Notes: generated by a model not told the origin, from the letters alone. Counted from the first letter of the stretch, positions 11,718-24,073 are shown. The stretch: DNA of 64,000 bases from Conchocele bisecta (GCA_029237695.1 CM055265.1:215404506-215468505), one strand, 5' to 3'. Made by a program: numbers and translations.

Positions 11718-12090
11718 AGGAAAAAAAGCCACAGATAGTTATCACAGACGTTCAAAATCCATCAGAGCTCCAGATAAGGTGCGTGTTGGCGTATTTAACA
11801 CACTTACTTCAGCAGAATACGCATTGGTTATCAAAAGTGAGAGTACAAAATACAGCAATGTGAAACTATGCATTGATTTTCAAATTGAATAGTGAAAATA
11901 CTGTAATAAAGTTGAAAATTACTTAGTTTACTCAACTAAGTAAATTTTCAAATAAGTGAATTTTTAAATTTGTTTTATATCATTTGTTCCCTAGTTAATA
12001 AGGAAGAAAATCAATAATACATTTGTAAAAGTAAAATACGTATTGAATTGGAAATCTGGGGGTATAATACTTTTCAAATACAAAACTTAT
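11718..12090. other. No feature recognised
   Basis: AT-rich intron upstream (minus strand) of segment 9. A short self-complementary patch (TTACTTAGTTTACTCAACTA) is at 11920. Confidence 0.4.
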
Positions 12091-12091
12091 C

Positions 12092-12436
12092 TTATCTCTG
12101 GTGTTTGGTATTATCTGTCTAGTAGTTATTGTGTGGACAAGCAGTGTCCACCCACCCAAACTGCCCACCTACATGCCTGCCCACACTGGTGTTTGGTATT
12201 ATCTGTCTAGTAGTTATTGTGTGGACAAGCAGTGTCCACCCACCCAAACTGCCCACCTACCCGCCCGCCCGCACTGGGGTTTGGTGTTATCTGTCTAGTA
12301 GTTATTGTGTGGACAAGCAGTGTCCACCCACCCGAACTGTCCACCTACCCGCCCGCCCACACTGGTGTTTGGTATTATTTGTCTAGTAGAGTTATTGTGT
12401 GGACAAGCAGTGTCCACCCACCCAAACTGCCCACCC
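12092..12436. repeat. 88-bp minisatellite, about 4 copies
   Basis: The unit contains GGTGTTTGGTATTATCTGTC, GTGGACAAGCAGTGTCCACC and CAAACTGCCCACC. TGGACAAGCAGTGTCCA within each unit is itself a hairpin. Confidence 0.9.
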
Positions 12437-12719
12437 GACGGATCAGAATCAGAAAATTGTGAAAATATGTTAAATCCAATCATGTGTGGCTGGTCCGAGT
12501 GGAGGGGTGTTGATTTGTAGTACTTCTCGTGTGCAATCAATCAGTGTGGCCGCTATATGAACTTAACCTGCACACACTGAATGACTGTGCAAATTGATCA
12601 GGATCTACACCTATTACAAACGTCATCAGGAACTTTTTCTCAGCCTGCGCCCCCTATACGGCTATGGCCGTACTGACAGTGGACTGATGGTGGGACAGTT
12701 GACCAGGTCTGTGTATTAC

Positions 12720-12762
12720 CTTGTGGTCGAGCTACAGCATTCCCAGACTCCTCAGTCACATC
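12720..12762 (-). CDS. IAP/BIR gene, coding segment 8: 43-nt linker exon
   Basis: This 43-nt exon encodes DVTEESGNAVARPQ and the first base of a further codon. The acceptor is TTGTTGTTATAG|GATGTG at 12762 and the donor CCACAAG|GTAATA at 12720. Segment 7 ends in phase 0 and segment 9 needs one base, so an exon of length 3n+1 is required between them. This is the one I found with good splice sites and an open frame. It has no domain of its own; it links BIR2 to the UBA-like region. Confidence rests on the phase fit and splice quality, not on homology. Confidence 0.8.
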
Positions 12763-13079
12763 CTATAACAACAACAGCAAAACATGTAGCCTGGTTAGTG
12801 CCACTGGTAACAAGCACGCTTCTCAACAATACGCTCGCAGTATGCAAGATTTTACGGTGGTCGGGGCAAGTGGGTTTCCACCAATAGCTGATTTCATCAA
12901 AATTGCAAAGTACATGTATACTTATCTAGCAAAGTATACTTTGAGGGAGTAATCATTTATTTTTCCCGAAATGCATTATTTCATATAGAACTACCGACTG
13001 CATATATTTGATGATGAAAAGTATGCAGAACTAGAAATGGACGCTTGTCGACAAGCGCATGTGTATCCCCCTCCCCAGA

Positions 13080-14605
13080 TACACAAGTAGTTTGAAAAAA
13101 TGGTGTTCGAGTTATGCTCCGGAGACAAAATCAGTGACGGAAAAACAAAGGGAGATAACTAAAGAATTAGTGATGCAAGAGTTGTCATTCTTACGGGACA
13201 CACCTTTAGGGTCGTGGTCTATGCATGTGTGAAGTTTCATGAAAATATTCCAAAGGGTGTGTTCGAGTTATGCTCCAGACACGAAATCAGTGCACGAAAC
13301 AACAAAGGGAGATGACTAAGAAATAAACGACGCAAGAGTTGTCATTCTTACGTGCGACACACCTTTTGGTCGTCTTCTATGCATGTGTGAAGTTTAATAA
13401 ACTAGAAAATGTGTTCATAGAACACGGATTGTCCCACATATCGCTTTGATAATAAATGAGGCCAAATTGCAAGTCAAAATTTTCTTTTACCTGAACGTTA
13501 AAGTTTTTGAATGCACCATGTATGTTTGACAGGGTGACCTGGGATTGGCAGTCAGGACAAACGTGGATGGACAAGCGGTCGGTAGAGGACCATTAGAGCA
13601 ATGCATATATGAAATATGAAGCTGATCCGTGAAAGAAAACAGAAATTATAATGTTAACCCTGGGCTTGGCGGGGGCGGGACGAACGTGGATTTGGCACAG
13701 GGCGGGGTAGGAGGACCATTAGAGCAATGATATAGAAATAGAAGCTGATCCGTGAGAAAACAGAAATTATGATGTTAACCTGGGCTTGGCGGGGGAGGGA
13801 CAACGGGTTATTTGGCACAGGGCGGTAGAGGACCATTAGAGCACGCATATATGAAATATGAAGTTGATCCGTGAATGGTAAAGAAAAATTATAAGATATT
13901 TACCTGAGCATTAAAGTTTTTGTAAGCACCAAGTATGTGACCTTGACCCTGGGATTGGCGGGGGCAGGACGAATGTGGATTTGGCACAGGGCGTAGTGAG
14001 GACCATTAGAGCAATGCGTATATGAAATATGAAGATGATCCATGAAAGAAAACAGAAATTATAAGATATTTACCCGAGCGTTAAAGTTTTTGAAGCACTA
14101 AGTATGTGACCTTGACCCTGGGCTTGGCGGGGGCAGGACGAACGTGGATTTGGCACAGGGCGGTAGACGACCATTAGAGCAACGCGTATATGAAATATGA
14201 AGTTGATCCGTGAATGGAAATAAAAATTATAAGATATTTACCTGAGCGTTAAAGTTTTTGAAGCACCAAGTATGTGACCTTGACCCTGGGATTGGTGGGG
14301 CAGGACGAACGTGGATTTGGCACAGGGCGGTAGAGGACCATTAGAGCAATGCGTATATGAAATATGAAGATGATCCATGATCCATGAAAGAAAACAGAAA
14401 GTATAAGATATTTACCCAAGCGTTAATGTTTTTGAAGCACTAAGTATGTGACCTTGACCCTGGGCTTGACGGGGGCAGAACGAACGTGGATTTGGCACAG
14501 GGCGGTAGAGGACCATTAGAGCAATGCGTATATGCGTGTTCGAGTTATGCTTTGGATACAAAATCAGAGCACGAAACAACAAAGGGAGATAAGTAAACAA
14601 GAATT
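13080..14605. mobile_element. Nested tandem-core elements (153-bp core split by a 180-bp-core block)
   Basis: Outer cores (GAGTTGTCATTCTTACG, GGTCGTGGTCTATGCATGTG, TTCGAGTTATGCTCC) occur at 13080-13390 and resume at 14535. In between, about five 180-bp cores (TATGTGACCTTGACCCTGGG, GAGGACCATTAGAGCAATGC) occupy 13500-14530. An older element has been invaded by a second one of the same modular type. Confidence 0.7.
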
Positions 14606-14689
14606 CCGCGGAATCAGATGCCTCGCCTTGTCCCGCCTTGACCTCGAGCCTGGGCCGAAAGCAATTTTCACTGGCCCGAACATATTATA

Positions 14690-14755
14690 CAATTATTGAC
14701 TAGTGAACCATAGAATATCAGATTATATCTATGGCTCACTAGTCAATAATTTTTT
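14690..14755. repeat. Short perfect-type hairpin
   Basis: TTATTGACTAGTGAACCATA is followed after a short loop by TATGGCTCACTAGTCAATAA. It is a compact inverted repeat of about 57 bp. Confidence 0.75.
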
Positions 14756-14769
14756 TATTATATGATAGT

Positions 14770-15287
14770 AGTCTGTATATAGCACTTACGACCTTATGCT
14801 ACTAGACAAAAATGGAAAAAGAATTTGAAAAAAAAAAATGAAAAAAAAAAATGGAAAAAAAATGGTTTAAAAAGTTTAAAAATTAAAAATAATAATGCTT
14901 GCTACTGGAGCCCAGAATTTTTTTAATAGTCCTATATTTATCTACATATATCTGCACAGGTCCACATAATGCCACAATATTTCAACACAGTTTACGGAAA
15001 TGTAATATAATCATTTACCTGTAATAAATTACCTGTAAGTGGTCAGTGGTCAGTTGCACATGCTAGCACATGTACAGGTGAATAGTCTGTATATAGCACT
15101 TACGACCTTCTGCTACTGGACAAAAATTGAAAATAAATTTGAAAAAAAAAAAAAAAAAAAATGAAAAAAAAAAAAATGAAAAAAAAAGTTTAAAAAAAAA
15201 ATAATAATGCTTGCTACTGGAGCCCAGATTTTTTTTCCAGTCAAATTGAAAAATAATTTAAGAAGAAAAAAATGAAAAAAAATAATG

Positions 15288-15339
<52 letters not shown>

Positions 15340-15560
15340 AAAAATAATAATGCTTGCTATTGGAGACCAGATTTTTTTTTTAATAGTCCTATATAATCTA
15401 CATATATCTGCAGAGGTCCACATAATGCCACAATATTTTCAACACAGTACCCAATGTAGTGATTTACCTGTATAAATTACCTGGTCAGCAGTGGTCAAGC
15501 AGTGGTCAAGCAGTGGACATCTGCACATGCTAGCCCATGCTTAGCACATGGTTCTCCCAG
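14770..15560. repeat. A-rich block with three diverged copies of a ~220-bp unit
   Basis: AATAATGCTTGCTACTGGAG and AGTCCTATATTTATCTACAT recur with variable poly(A) runs between them. One run near 15290-15337 is nearly pure A, and its length may be an assembly estimate. Confidence 0.65.
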
Positions 15561-15659
15561 TTTCTATTGTTCTCTCTACAGGTAAGGTGTACAGAGCACA
15601 CAGAGAAAAGGTATACAGAGCAGACGAGAAAACAGGTCTTCATGCATTATTGTCCAGTT

Positions 15660-16193
15660 TGTAGAGTGCGCAAAACAAAAAAGGGAGATAACTGAAAAAA
15701 TTAGCTACGCAAGAGTTGTCATTCTTGTGCGCGACACACCTCCGGGTTGTGGTCTATGCATGTGTGAAGTTTCATGAAAATATTCCAAAGGGTGGTCGAG
15801 TTATGCTCCGGACAGGAAATCAGTGAGCGAAAACAAAAAAGGGAGATAACTCAAAAATTAGCTATGCAAGAGTTGTCATTCTTGTGCACGACACACCTTC
15901 GGTTCGTGGTCTAATTGAATGTGTTAAGATTCATAAAAATATTCCAAAGGGTGGTCGAGTTATGGTCAATCAGTGCGCGAAACAAAAAAGGGAGATAACT
16001 CAAAAATTAGCTATGCAAGAGTTGTCATTCTTGTGCGCGTCACACCTTCGGGTCGTGGTCTATGCATGTGTGAAGTTTCATGAAAATATTACAAAGGGTG
16101 TTCGAGTTATGCTCCGGACAAGAAGTGTCTGCGGCGGACGCGGACGCGGCGCGCTGTCAAATCCATAGTATCCCCCGACGGAGTCCGGGGATA
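15660..16193. mobile_element. Tandem-core element, ~155-bp core x3, with terminal hairpin
   Basis: The cores contain AAAGGGAGATAACTCAAAA, GCAAGAGTTGTCATTCTTGT and TTCATGAAAATATTCCAAAG. They are followed by GCGGACGCGGACGCGG and the hairpin GTATCCCC...GGGGATAC (16168-16193). Confidence 0.8.
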
Positions 16194-16379
16194 CAATTAT
16201 TATACTGAATTTATTACATTTTGGCTGTGATAATGTAATAAATTCAGTAAAATAACAAGAAACGAGGCAAAGCCACGAAGGCCAGGTTTTTTCCAAGCAT
16301 AGACACTTGGATAACATAATTATACCCACTTTTTGTAGACTAGATGGCCGTGGCCTGCATGTCGCGCCTTGGGGCGAGG

Positions 16380-17310
16380 CATGGACACTAAAAAAATAGA
16401 TATAGTAGATGGAAAAAGTTTAACGAAAAAACTTTAACCGGACACACAGACGTATGGACGGACGTATGCGGGTGCGACAATGATGATAAACACCTATGTG
16501 AAGTATCAAGGTAATGGGTGAAGCAGTTGCAGAGATATATTACACGAAAAAACTTTTAACAAAAAAATTCAAAGTAATTTGACCTTGACATTGGGCACAG
16601 GGGCCGCACGGTTGGGGGTTAGAATGAAAATATGGATGATGATAAAGACCCATGTGAAGTTTGAAGGTAATGGGCGAAGCAGTTGCAGAGATATAGTATA
16701 ACGAAAAAGTTTTAACCAAAAAACTTTAACCAGACGTAAGTTAAAAAGTTAACGTTGAAAATGGCTAATTACGTAGAAATAATAGGTGAAGGTAAAAAGA
16801 TGGTCACATGTTGGATAGTTGTATGTGGTAGGCACCCCTTGGTTATGAAGCTGTGAAAGTTTGGTGGTCCTAGGTGGTACAGTACCAAAGAAATGGACTT
16901 AAACACGAAAACTTAACATTGTAAACGCGAAAACTTAACATTGAAAATGGCTAAGTCGACTGCGCAAAAAAAAGGTAAAAAATGGGTCAAGTTAAAAAAA
17001 AAGTAACATGTTGGATAGTGATATGTGGTGGGCACTCCTTGATTATGAAGCTGTGAAAGTTTGGTGGTCCTAGGTGGTACAGTACCAAAGAAATGGACTT
17101 AAACACGAAAACTTAACATTGTAAACGCGAAAACTTAACATTGAAAATGGCTAAGTCGACTGCGCAGAAAAAATGGGTCAAGATAAAAAAAAAGTAACAT
17201 GTTGGATAGTGATATGTGGTGGGCACCCCTTGATTATGAAGCTGTGAAAGTTTGGTGGTCCTAGGTGGTACAGTAACAAAGAAATGGACTCAAACTTAAC
17301 ATTGATTGTG
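16380..17310. mobile_element. Tandem-core element (GATAGTGATATGTGGTGGGC), copy 1
   Basis: The head has GACGTATGGACGGACGTATG. It is followed by repeats of GAAGCTGTGAAAGTTTGGTG, CCTAGGTGGTACAGTA and CGAAAACTTAACATTG, then a GCCGCCCGCC tail. A near copy lies at 30655-31325 with the same order and the same tail. Confidence 0.75.
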
Positions 17311-17530
17311 GACGCCGCCCACGCCACCGCCCGCCGCCCGCCGCCCGCCGCCCGCCGAGAGGCTTTCGCCAGTCCAATAGCCTGGATTTTTTTTCAAAAA
17401 CCTGGCTAAAAATTAAGAAATTTATCCTTAAATTGAAAATTTCTCCCTCAAAGTATACTTTGCTAGATAAGTATACTTTGAAATGTTGGTGAAATAGGCT
17501 ACTGGTACTCGGGTTTCCTCCCACATTAAT

Positions 17531-17978
17531 TTTGTTTGTTTGTTTGTTGGGGTTTAACGGCCCATCAACAGCTAAGGTCATTTAAGGCCGGGTCAATGGG
17601 TTTAGTACTAAATCCCATATATTACCTTTACAAGTACATGTACATGTTCAAGTACATGTATAAATGAGGGGAAAATCCCAAAATCAGAAATGAATATTTA
17701 CAATAAAAAAGTTAAATATTCAGCCCTGAAATCAGAATGATCCTGATCTGATGCCAGGTCCTTGCCGCACCAGAATCACTTGGCCCCCTCCCAAAAGCAG
17801 TAGGATCAGTAATAATCTTACTACTTTTATAATGGGCAATAACCCAATTCAACTCCCAGGTAACAAAAAGAGCCAAAGATAAAAACGTACCCGAGGGCCA
17901 AACCAGGCAAATCGTGATTCCTATAAGGAGGAACCCACCGTTAATTTACACCATCGCGTTCGCCCGACCAACCACCCA
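17531..17978 (-). mobile_element. SINE-type element with 13-bp target duplication
   Basis: It is flanked by CTCCCACATTAAT at 17518-17530 and 17979-17991. On the minus strand it ends in GGGCCGTTAAACCCC plus a CAAA tail repeat, the 3' end style of many molluscan SINEs. The long duplication indicates LINE-type target-primed insertion. Confidence 0.85.
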
Positions 17979-18284
17979 CTCCCACATTAATAAAACAACA
18001 AAACAATAAACATGGGAATGTATATCAGGTACCTAGTAGCTCACTGGCCAAATATACGCTGATAATATTATAATGAAATAATGTAAATGGCGTTGACGCA
18101 GATACAATATATCATTGTCAAGCCGTATTCGAAAACTACTTTCGCTTACGTTTCAATGGCCGAATTACCCAGTGATGCCAGCCCGATGATGCAATGTAAA
18201 CAAATCTGCGAGGCTTTCAACAAAAACTAGAAAATTTGTAGTAAGTTTGTAAATCAAAATGTCACCGCTGTTGAGCAACAGCAA

Positions 18285-19082
18285 TCACTGAGTGAGTGAT
18301 TGGAGAAAAAAACTGTAGAAGAGTTCGACGAATAAGGAAAAAATATATATTCTGAGTCGAAAAAAAAGGGGCATAACTGTGGATGGAATGGTGGGACAGG
18401 GAATGTTTTTTACGTTACACACTCCTGCACTTGATGGTTGGGATGTATACCGAGTATGAAGAGAATCGGCCAAAATTGTAGAAGTAGTTCGCCTGACAAG
18501 GAAAACAAAATGTTTCAGAGTCGAAAAAGGGGCATAACTGCGAATGGATCTGTCGGAGAGCGAAAAATATTACGCTATGCACTCCTGTACTCGATGGTAG
18601 GGCTGTATACCGGATATGACACTGTAGAAGTAGTTCGCTGGACAAGGAAAAAACAAATATTTTCAGAGTCGAAAAATGGGGAATAAATCTGGATGTATCA
18701 GTGGGAGAGCATACGTTACTCACTCCTGCACTTGATGGTAGAGTTGTATATTGAATATGAAGAAAATCAGCCAAAAACTGTAGAAGTAGTACGCCGTACA
18801 AGGAAAAAATACTATTTTCAGAGTCGAAAAAGGGGCTTAACTGCGGATGGATCAGTCGGACAGCTAAAAATAAATACACGTTACGCACTCCTGCACTTGA
18901 TGGTAGGGCTGTATACCGAATATGAAGAGAATCAGCCAAAAACTGTAGAAGTAGTTCGCTGGACACGAAAACTTGTCTACTGACAGACGGACGGACGGAC
19001 GGACGGACGGACAGAAGGACAGACAGATGGACAGGGCAAAACACTATATGCCACCGATAACTATCGTTGCAGTGGCATAAAA
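18285..19082. mobile_element. Tandem-core element, ~155-bp core x4, GGAC microsatellite and hairpin
   Basis: The cores contain CACTCCTGCACTTGATGGTA and AACTGTAGAAGTAGTTCGC. They are followed by (GGAC)n at 18985-19030 and the terminal hairpin GCCACCGATA...TATCG...GTGGC at about 19050-19077. Confidence 0.85.
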
Positions 19083-19259
19083 ATGTCGTACATGTGTGCT
19101 TCGTAGCATAATATGTTACCTGATAAATAGATTACCAGGCTAGTGTCTTTTGATATCAAGTTTGGCTCAGATACGATAGTAATTCCTTGGGAACATGTTT
19201 CTGAGCTTTACGGAGCCCCGCAGAGGGACATGGATTTTTTTTATTGATTTACACGAAAT

Positions 19260-19530
19260 AGTAATTTGTTCCCTCAATTTAACAATTTGTTCCCTCGAAT
19301 TAACAATTCGTTTCCACGATATAACAATTCGTTCCCTCGAAATGACAATTTGTTCCCTCAATTTAACAATTCGTTCCCTCGAATTAACAATTTGTTCCCA
19401 CAATATAACAATTTGTTCCCATGGGAACAAATTGTTATTTTGTGGGAACAAATTGTTAAATTGAGGGAACAAATTGTTAATTTGTGTAAACAAATTGTTA
19501 AATTTAGAGAACAATTGGTTATTTTGTGGG
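19260..19530. repeat. Large palindrome of ~24-bp repeats centred at 19420
   Basis: The left half repeats TTCCCTCAATTTAACAATTTG variants and the right half repeats the complement (AACAAATTGTTAAATTGAGG). The centre reads TTGTTCCCATGGGAACAA. Each arm is itself tandem. Confidence 0.9.
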
Positions 19531-19799
19531 AAACAAAAAAAAAAAAAAATTATTGTTATTTCGTGCGAACGAATAAATAAAAAACAAGAGTGCCGTAAGT
19601 CACAAAATACGCCCGTCAAAGATGGGCCAGACAGCGAAGATGCAGAAATGTGATGCTGTCAACAAGGTAAGAAACATTAAGGAGAACTTGTAACTCTATA
19701 GCATTATTTCTTCCTCTTGTTGTGCTAAACAGGTATACTAATTTAGGTAGAGATGTGTAAAGTAGAAATTATATAGAATTGGGTACAAAAATGTGGAAA

Positions 19800-20815
19800 A
19801 AAATGGCCAAGTTTAAAAGGTGATATTTTTGTTTAAAAAAATGTTTTCCGCATAAAAACACCAAGGTGCACATCTTCAATATGTGTAGAAAACGTGTGTA
19901 TAGTTTCAGATCGAGTGAGTGAGTGAATAGGGTTTAACGTCCGCTTTTCTGACATAGAGGTACAAACGGGGTCGTGTCCAGTATCCACCTGTCCGAGGGG
20001 GGTAAATCCCAACTTCAGAACTCAATATTTACAATCAAAATATATATTCAGTCCTGAAATTAGAACAACCCGATCTGGTGCCAGGCCATCGCCACACCAG
20101 CATCATTTATCCCATCCCCTAAAAGTAATAGGATTAGCGCTAATCTTACTTTTATATATGGGGCATAGCCTGACTCAACTCTCACATACAAGAAAGCCAA
20201 AAAAGTATATGAGGGCCAAATCCGGTATAGTGGGTTCCGGAAAGTATGAACCCAATCGTTAAGCCAGTTTAGTCGCCTTTTACGACAAGCAATGGCTCTG
20301 CAGCACTATTCTCAGGATCAGTTGATCCCACCCCGGTGCCTGCACGGGGCAGTTTCAGATCGAATGACGGAACGGTGACGCCGACGACGCCGGGGTATGC
20401 CATAAGCTCTTATGCACTTCGTGCAGGCGAGCTAAAAAATGGCAGAGTTAAAAAGATGATATTTTTGTTAAAAAATATTTTTCTGCATAAAAACACCAAG
20501 GTGCACATCTTTAATATGTGTAGAAGACGTGTGTATAGTTTCAGATCGATTGACTGAACTGTTTCAGAGGAGTTGTGTACACAAACTCTGTACCCTATAT
20601 AGAATTGTATAAAAAAATGTAGAAAAAATGGCTAAGTTAAAAAGGTGATATTTTTGCTAAAAAATATTTTTCGGCATAAAAACACCAAGGTGCACATCTT
20701 CAATATGTGTAGAAGACGTGTGTATAGTTTCAGATCGATTGACTGAACGGTTTCAGAGGAGTTGTGTACACAAACTATGCACTTTTTCTGTCCGCTGCCC
20801 GCCCCGCGATAAAAC
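19800..20815. mobile_element. Tandem-core element (AAACACCAAGGTGCACATCT), three cores, interrupted by a SINE
   Basis: Cores lie at 19800-19914, 20430-20560 and 20630-20780, each with GTGTATAGTTTCAGATCGA. The hairpin-like tail TATGCCATAAGCTCTTATGC at about 20395-20420 precedes the second core. A SINE (19915-20350) splits the first core. Confidence 0.7.
19915..20350 (-). mobile_element. SINE-type element with 13-bp target duplication
   Basis: It is flanked by AGTTTCAGATCGA at 19902-19914 and 20351-20363. On the minus strand it starts GCCCCGTGCAGGCACCGG and ends GGACGTTAAACCC followed by a TCAC tail. It is nested inside a tandem core and so is younger than that element. Confidence 0.87.
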
Positions 20816-20942
20816 ATAATACGTACCGTTTTTTAAAAACGGTCGCATAAAAATAATTCTACGTCCCCTGCGGGACTCCGTAGAGCTTTGACTGATAAAC
20901 TCGATAACAAAACACACTAGCCTAGTATAAGTATATACATTA

Positions 20943-21119
20943 TACAGGCAAACCTATGAATGAAGGCCAGCCATGGGAAGTAAAAAATCTGGCCTTTGTG
21001 TTAACAGGTGGTCTTTCTTCGCATGGTCATTTATATAGTAATTGGGACAACAAAAGTGTGGCCTTTACAGCCAGGTGATTGATATTCGGAGGTGGTCTTT
21101 ATCACAGGTTCGACTGTAT
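20943..21119. mobile_element. TIR MITE, copy 2 (TA flanks)
   Basis: ACAGGCAAACCTATGAATGA at the left and ATCACAGGTTCGACTGT at the right, with TA on both outer sides. The inner GGCCAGCCATGGGAAG matches the copy at 4976. Confidence 0.78.
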
Positions 21120-21639
21120 ATATGTACACTAATACATGTATTTATAAATTTACTCCACATGTCGTTACTATTAAGCCTAACATCTTTCACCTACATATAT
21201 GTCATTAAACATGAATACATCCACTAGTTGCTATCATAGACAGACTGTGAATGTATTGGCAAATTGTACTTGTATCTTTAGTGAAAAATGTCCTTGGTGG
21301 ACAAAAATGTGAGACAGCATGCGATAAATGTGGCCCAAATTTATAATGACAAAGAGTTGTCACATCATCTGCACATTCACACCGTTTGATTACTGTTTGA
21401 GACTGAGCTGCTGAGCACAGCTTTCCCTTGACCAATCCAACTTGCCGAGATCGAGTATGGGGATGAAGTACGTGCTTAGAAAGTAAGTTTTATAAACACA
21501 GGCCTTGATCATGTTCTGCAAATTCATACCCAAAATCGCAGTTTGATTGGCCGAGACTCAGTTTTGGCCAATCAAACTTCCTGATTTCAAGCATAAAAAC
21601 AGCGTATGTTGATAAAATAATAAGAGCCCTGAAGTGTTA

Positions 21640-21918
21640 AAAAGACTGGAGAAATGGGGCTTATGGGCTTTGTGACCAGTGTAGATCCAGATCAGCCTGT
21701 GCATCCGCAGTCTGATCAGGATCAGCACTGTTCACCACTCCATCAATGAAACACCCGTCATGCATCTAACAAGATTGTAGTTGTGGGCAGTAATTCCGGA
21801 CAGTACTGAAGTTTTGCAGAGTTATTGCCCGCAACTACATGGATTATTATCAAGCTATTTGATTAGGAGCTATACTGGTCACGTATTCGATGAGCCCAAT
21901 TTCTCCAGTCACAGCCAC
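21640..21918. mobile_element. GTGACTGG-family MITE, full copy with small insertion, next to exon at 21931
   Basis: The left end GGAGAAATGGGGCTTATGGG and the right end CCCAATTTCTCCAGTCACAG are inverted. A roughly 65-bp repeat beginning TGTAGTTGTGGGCAGTAA is nested at 21777-21840. The right end stops about 13 nt from the donor of coding segment 7. Confidence 0.85.
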
Positions 21919-21930
21919 ATATGAGCTCAC

Positions 21931-22067
21931 CTCCTCCGTATACTGGAGCGCCAACTTGACGAGGTCGATGAACTCTTGACCTTTCATCTGTCGCAGGTAC
22001 TGGCAGGTGGGGCTCCACCGTGCATGCTCAATCCATATGTTGTCCTCGTCCGTCCAGTGGCGTAGGC
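21931..22067 (-). CDS. IAP/BIR gene, coding segment 7: C-terminal part of BIR domain 2
   Basis: The acceptor TATCCCGGCAG is followed by GCCTACGCC at 22067 (phase 1) and the donor is GGAGGAG|GTGAGC at 21931 (phase 0). It encodes GLRHWTDEDNIWIEHARW, then SPTCQYLRQMKGQEFI, which supplies the zinc-binding His and last Cys of BIR2. The groove positions that in XIAP BIR3 are Leu307, Trp310, Glu314 and Trp323 read Leu, Trp, Asp and Trp. This BIR therefore looks like a type II domain able to bind IAP-binding motifs. The 22-bp satellite begins only about 11 nt beyond the acceptor, so the polypyrimidine tract and branch site must be satellite-derived or weak. A MITE end is about 13 nt past the donor. 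Confidence 0.95.
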
Positions 22068-22077
22068 CTGCCGGGAT

Positions 22078-22492
22078 ATGGAGCAAATATAGCCAGTGTA
22101 TGGTACAAATATAGCCAGTGTATGGTACAAATATAGCCTAAATATAGCCTGTGTATGGTACAAATATAGCCAGTGTATGGTACAAACATAGCCTGTGTAT
22201 GGTACAAGTAAAACAGTGTATGGTAAAAATATAGCCATTGTATGGTACAAATATAGCCAGTGTATGGTACAAGTATAGCCAGTGTATGGTAAAAATATAG
22301 CCTGTGTATGTTACAAATATAGCCAGTGTATGGTACAAATATGGTAAAAATATAGCCAGAGTATGGTACAAATATTGCCTGTGTATGGTAAAAATATAGC
22401 CAGTGTATGGTACAAATATAACCTGTGTATGGTAAAAATATAGCCAGTGTATGGTACAAATATAGCCAGTGTATGGTACAAGTATAACAACC
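22078..22492. repeat. 22-bp satellite, block 1
   Basis: The unit is TATAGCCAGTGTATGGTACA plus AA. The array starts about 11 nt from the acceptor of coding segment 7. Long open frames in it exist only because three 22-bp units make 66 nt without a stop. Confidence 0.95.
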
Positions 22493-22619
22493 TGTGCCGT
22501 GCACTGGCAACAGATAACAAAAGTTCCTTTGAAATAGGGACATTAAGTACCCCACCACAGTGCTGAACATGGTCACATATTAACCTTTGCGCAATTAAAG
22601 TCTTTTCTGACAGATTTAC

Positions 22620-23900
22620 GGTTTCAACTTTTATTCACAGAAAATCCCCTTTCTACATCGGATTGTCCATGTGATATCACTAACAGCATCTTCACAACTG
22701 GGAAGAGGTGGGCATACTTAGGAGAGGACATGTTTTCTTGATAGAATGTGTCAAGACGATCATTCTGTTTGGAATAGCTGGAGAACACTTCCGACTCTGT
22801 TGTTTCAATGAAGTCATTATACTGGTCTGCCACAGTGTCACAGGACTCATCAACTTTTCCTGCATTCCTCGAGACTACAAGAACTTTTCTGAATTTTGCC
22901 CTACACTCAACAGAATTGCTGGCGATTTCCCTAGGGTCTAGGCTGGACACGTTTCTTACCAAGGAATATGCTAGAGGACATATGTTCAGAATCTTCTTAC
23001 AGGTGCTGCAGAGAAATGCTCTTGCCGCCATCCTGAATTCCAACACATGTTTGTCTGAAATAGGCCCAGCAGCCTTCAGAGCTTGGTCTGTGTTAATGCC
23101 CAATCAATCTTCTTGTAGTTTAGTAGGTTTTAGACATTTTTTCTAGAGTGTCACATTCAGTTAGTACTTCCGGTTTTATAAACGGCCTGAACAAATTCTT
23201 CAGGAGTGACGAGAGATCTGTAGCCATCAACGGTAACACTGGTTTATCAGTCTGATAAAATGTCAAAAATGGCAGCAGAACACCAGCGACTAATTTGAAG
23301 AATTCCAACTTGGCAATCATTAATTTGTCCTTTGTAAACTGTTTCGGTACACTATATGCATTACAAGTAGGCTGTGATCTCTTATTCTTAGTTTCCACTT
23401 CTGCAACATATTTCACCAGATTAGGCCAGATTTCTATTGTTCGTTTCGAGACAGGAACATTCTCCAACCACCTGTGATTACAAAATCTTAGTGGCATCTG
23501 TCCGCCCTCGCAGATCTTTGAAAAGTCTTCCCTTCTTGCTGGAGAATCTTTGTACAAATAATATATACTACTTAGTAAACTGTCAACTTTCCATTCACTG
23601 GCAACAGCTCCTGCTTTAAAACGGTTGTGTAGAACATGAAGCCCGCAAGATCCGACATTCAGAATGGTATTACTAAAGTCGTTTATCAGTTGTTCAGAAA
23701 TTAATTCATCAAATTTCCAGTTTACATTTGGACCATCCATTCCCATATGAATCATTTTTTTAATCTCCAATTCACTTTCAATGACTCCCTGATGAAATTG
23801 TTTCACCATATCGTTTGCAGATGCATGTCCCATAAACTGAGATCAAAAATAGCGTGTGTTCACAACATTGTCAGTGTCATCCCAAAACCGTATGTGAATG
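22620..23900 (-). pseudogene. hAT transposase, central and C-terminal part, frameshifted
   Basis: Two open pieces, 23833-23120 and 23103-22624, are separated by a stop and frame change. A further degraded piece is just upstream (DESLNKAFQCKQMDIHIRFW). The C-terminal piece ends with LLVISHGQSDVERGFSVNK, the conserved hAT dimerisation region. The central piece has the expected HNRFKAG and FCNHRWLENVPV type motifs of the catalytic and helical core. The gene is broken and not expected to be active. Confidence 0.85.
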
Positions 23901-24073
23901 TCCATTTGTTTACATTGGAATGCTTTGTTAAGAGACTCATCAAATAAAACACTGTATTGTCCCCTTATTGTCTTCAACGTTTGCCATAAAGTGTTCTGCA
24001 ATACCAAACACAGCTACATATGACGATTTCCTTTCTCCGCAAGTAAACTTACTGGCTATACCACTATCCGGAA

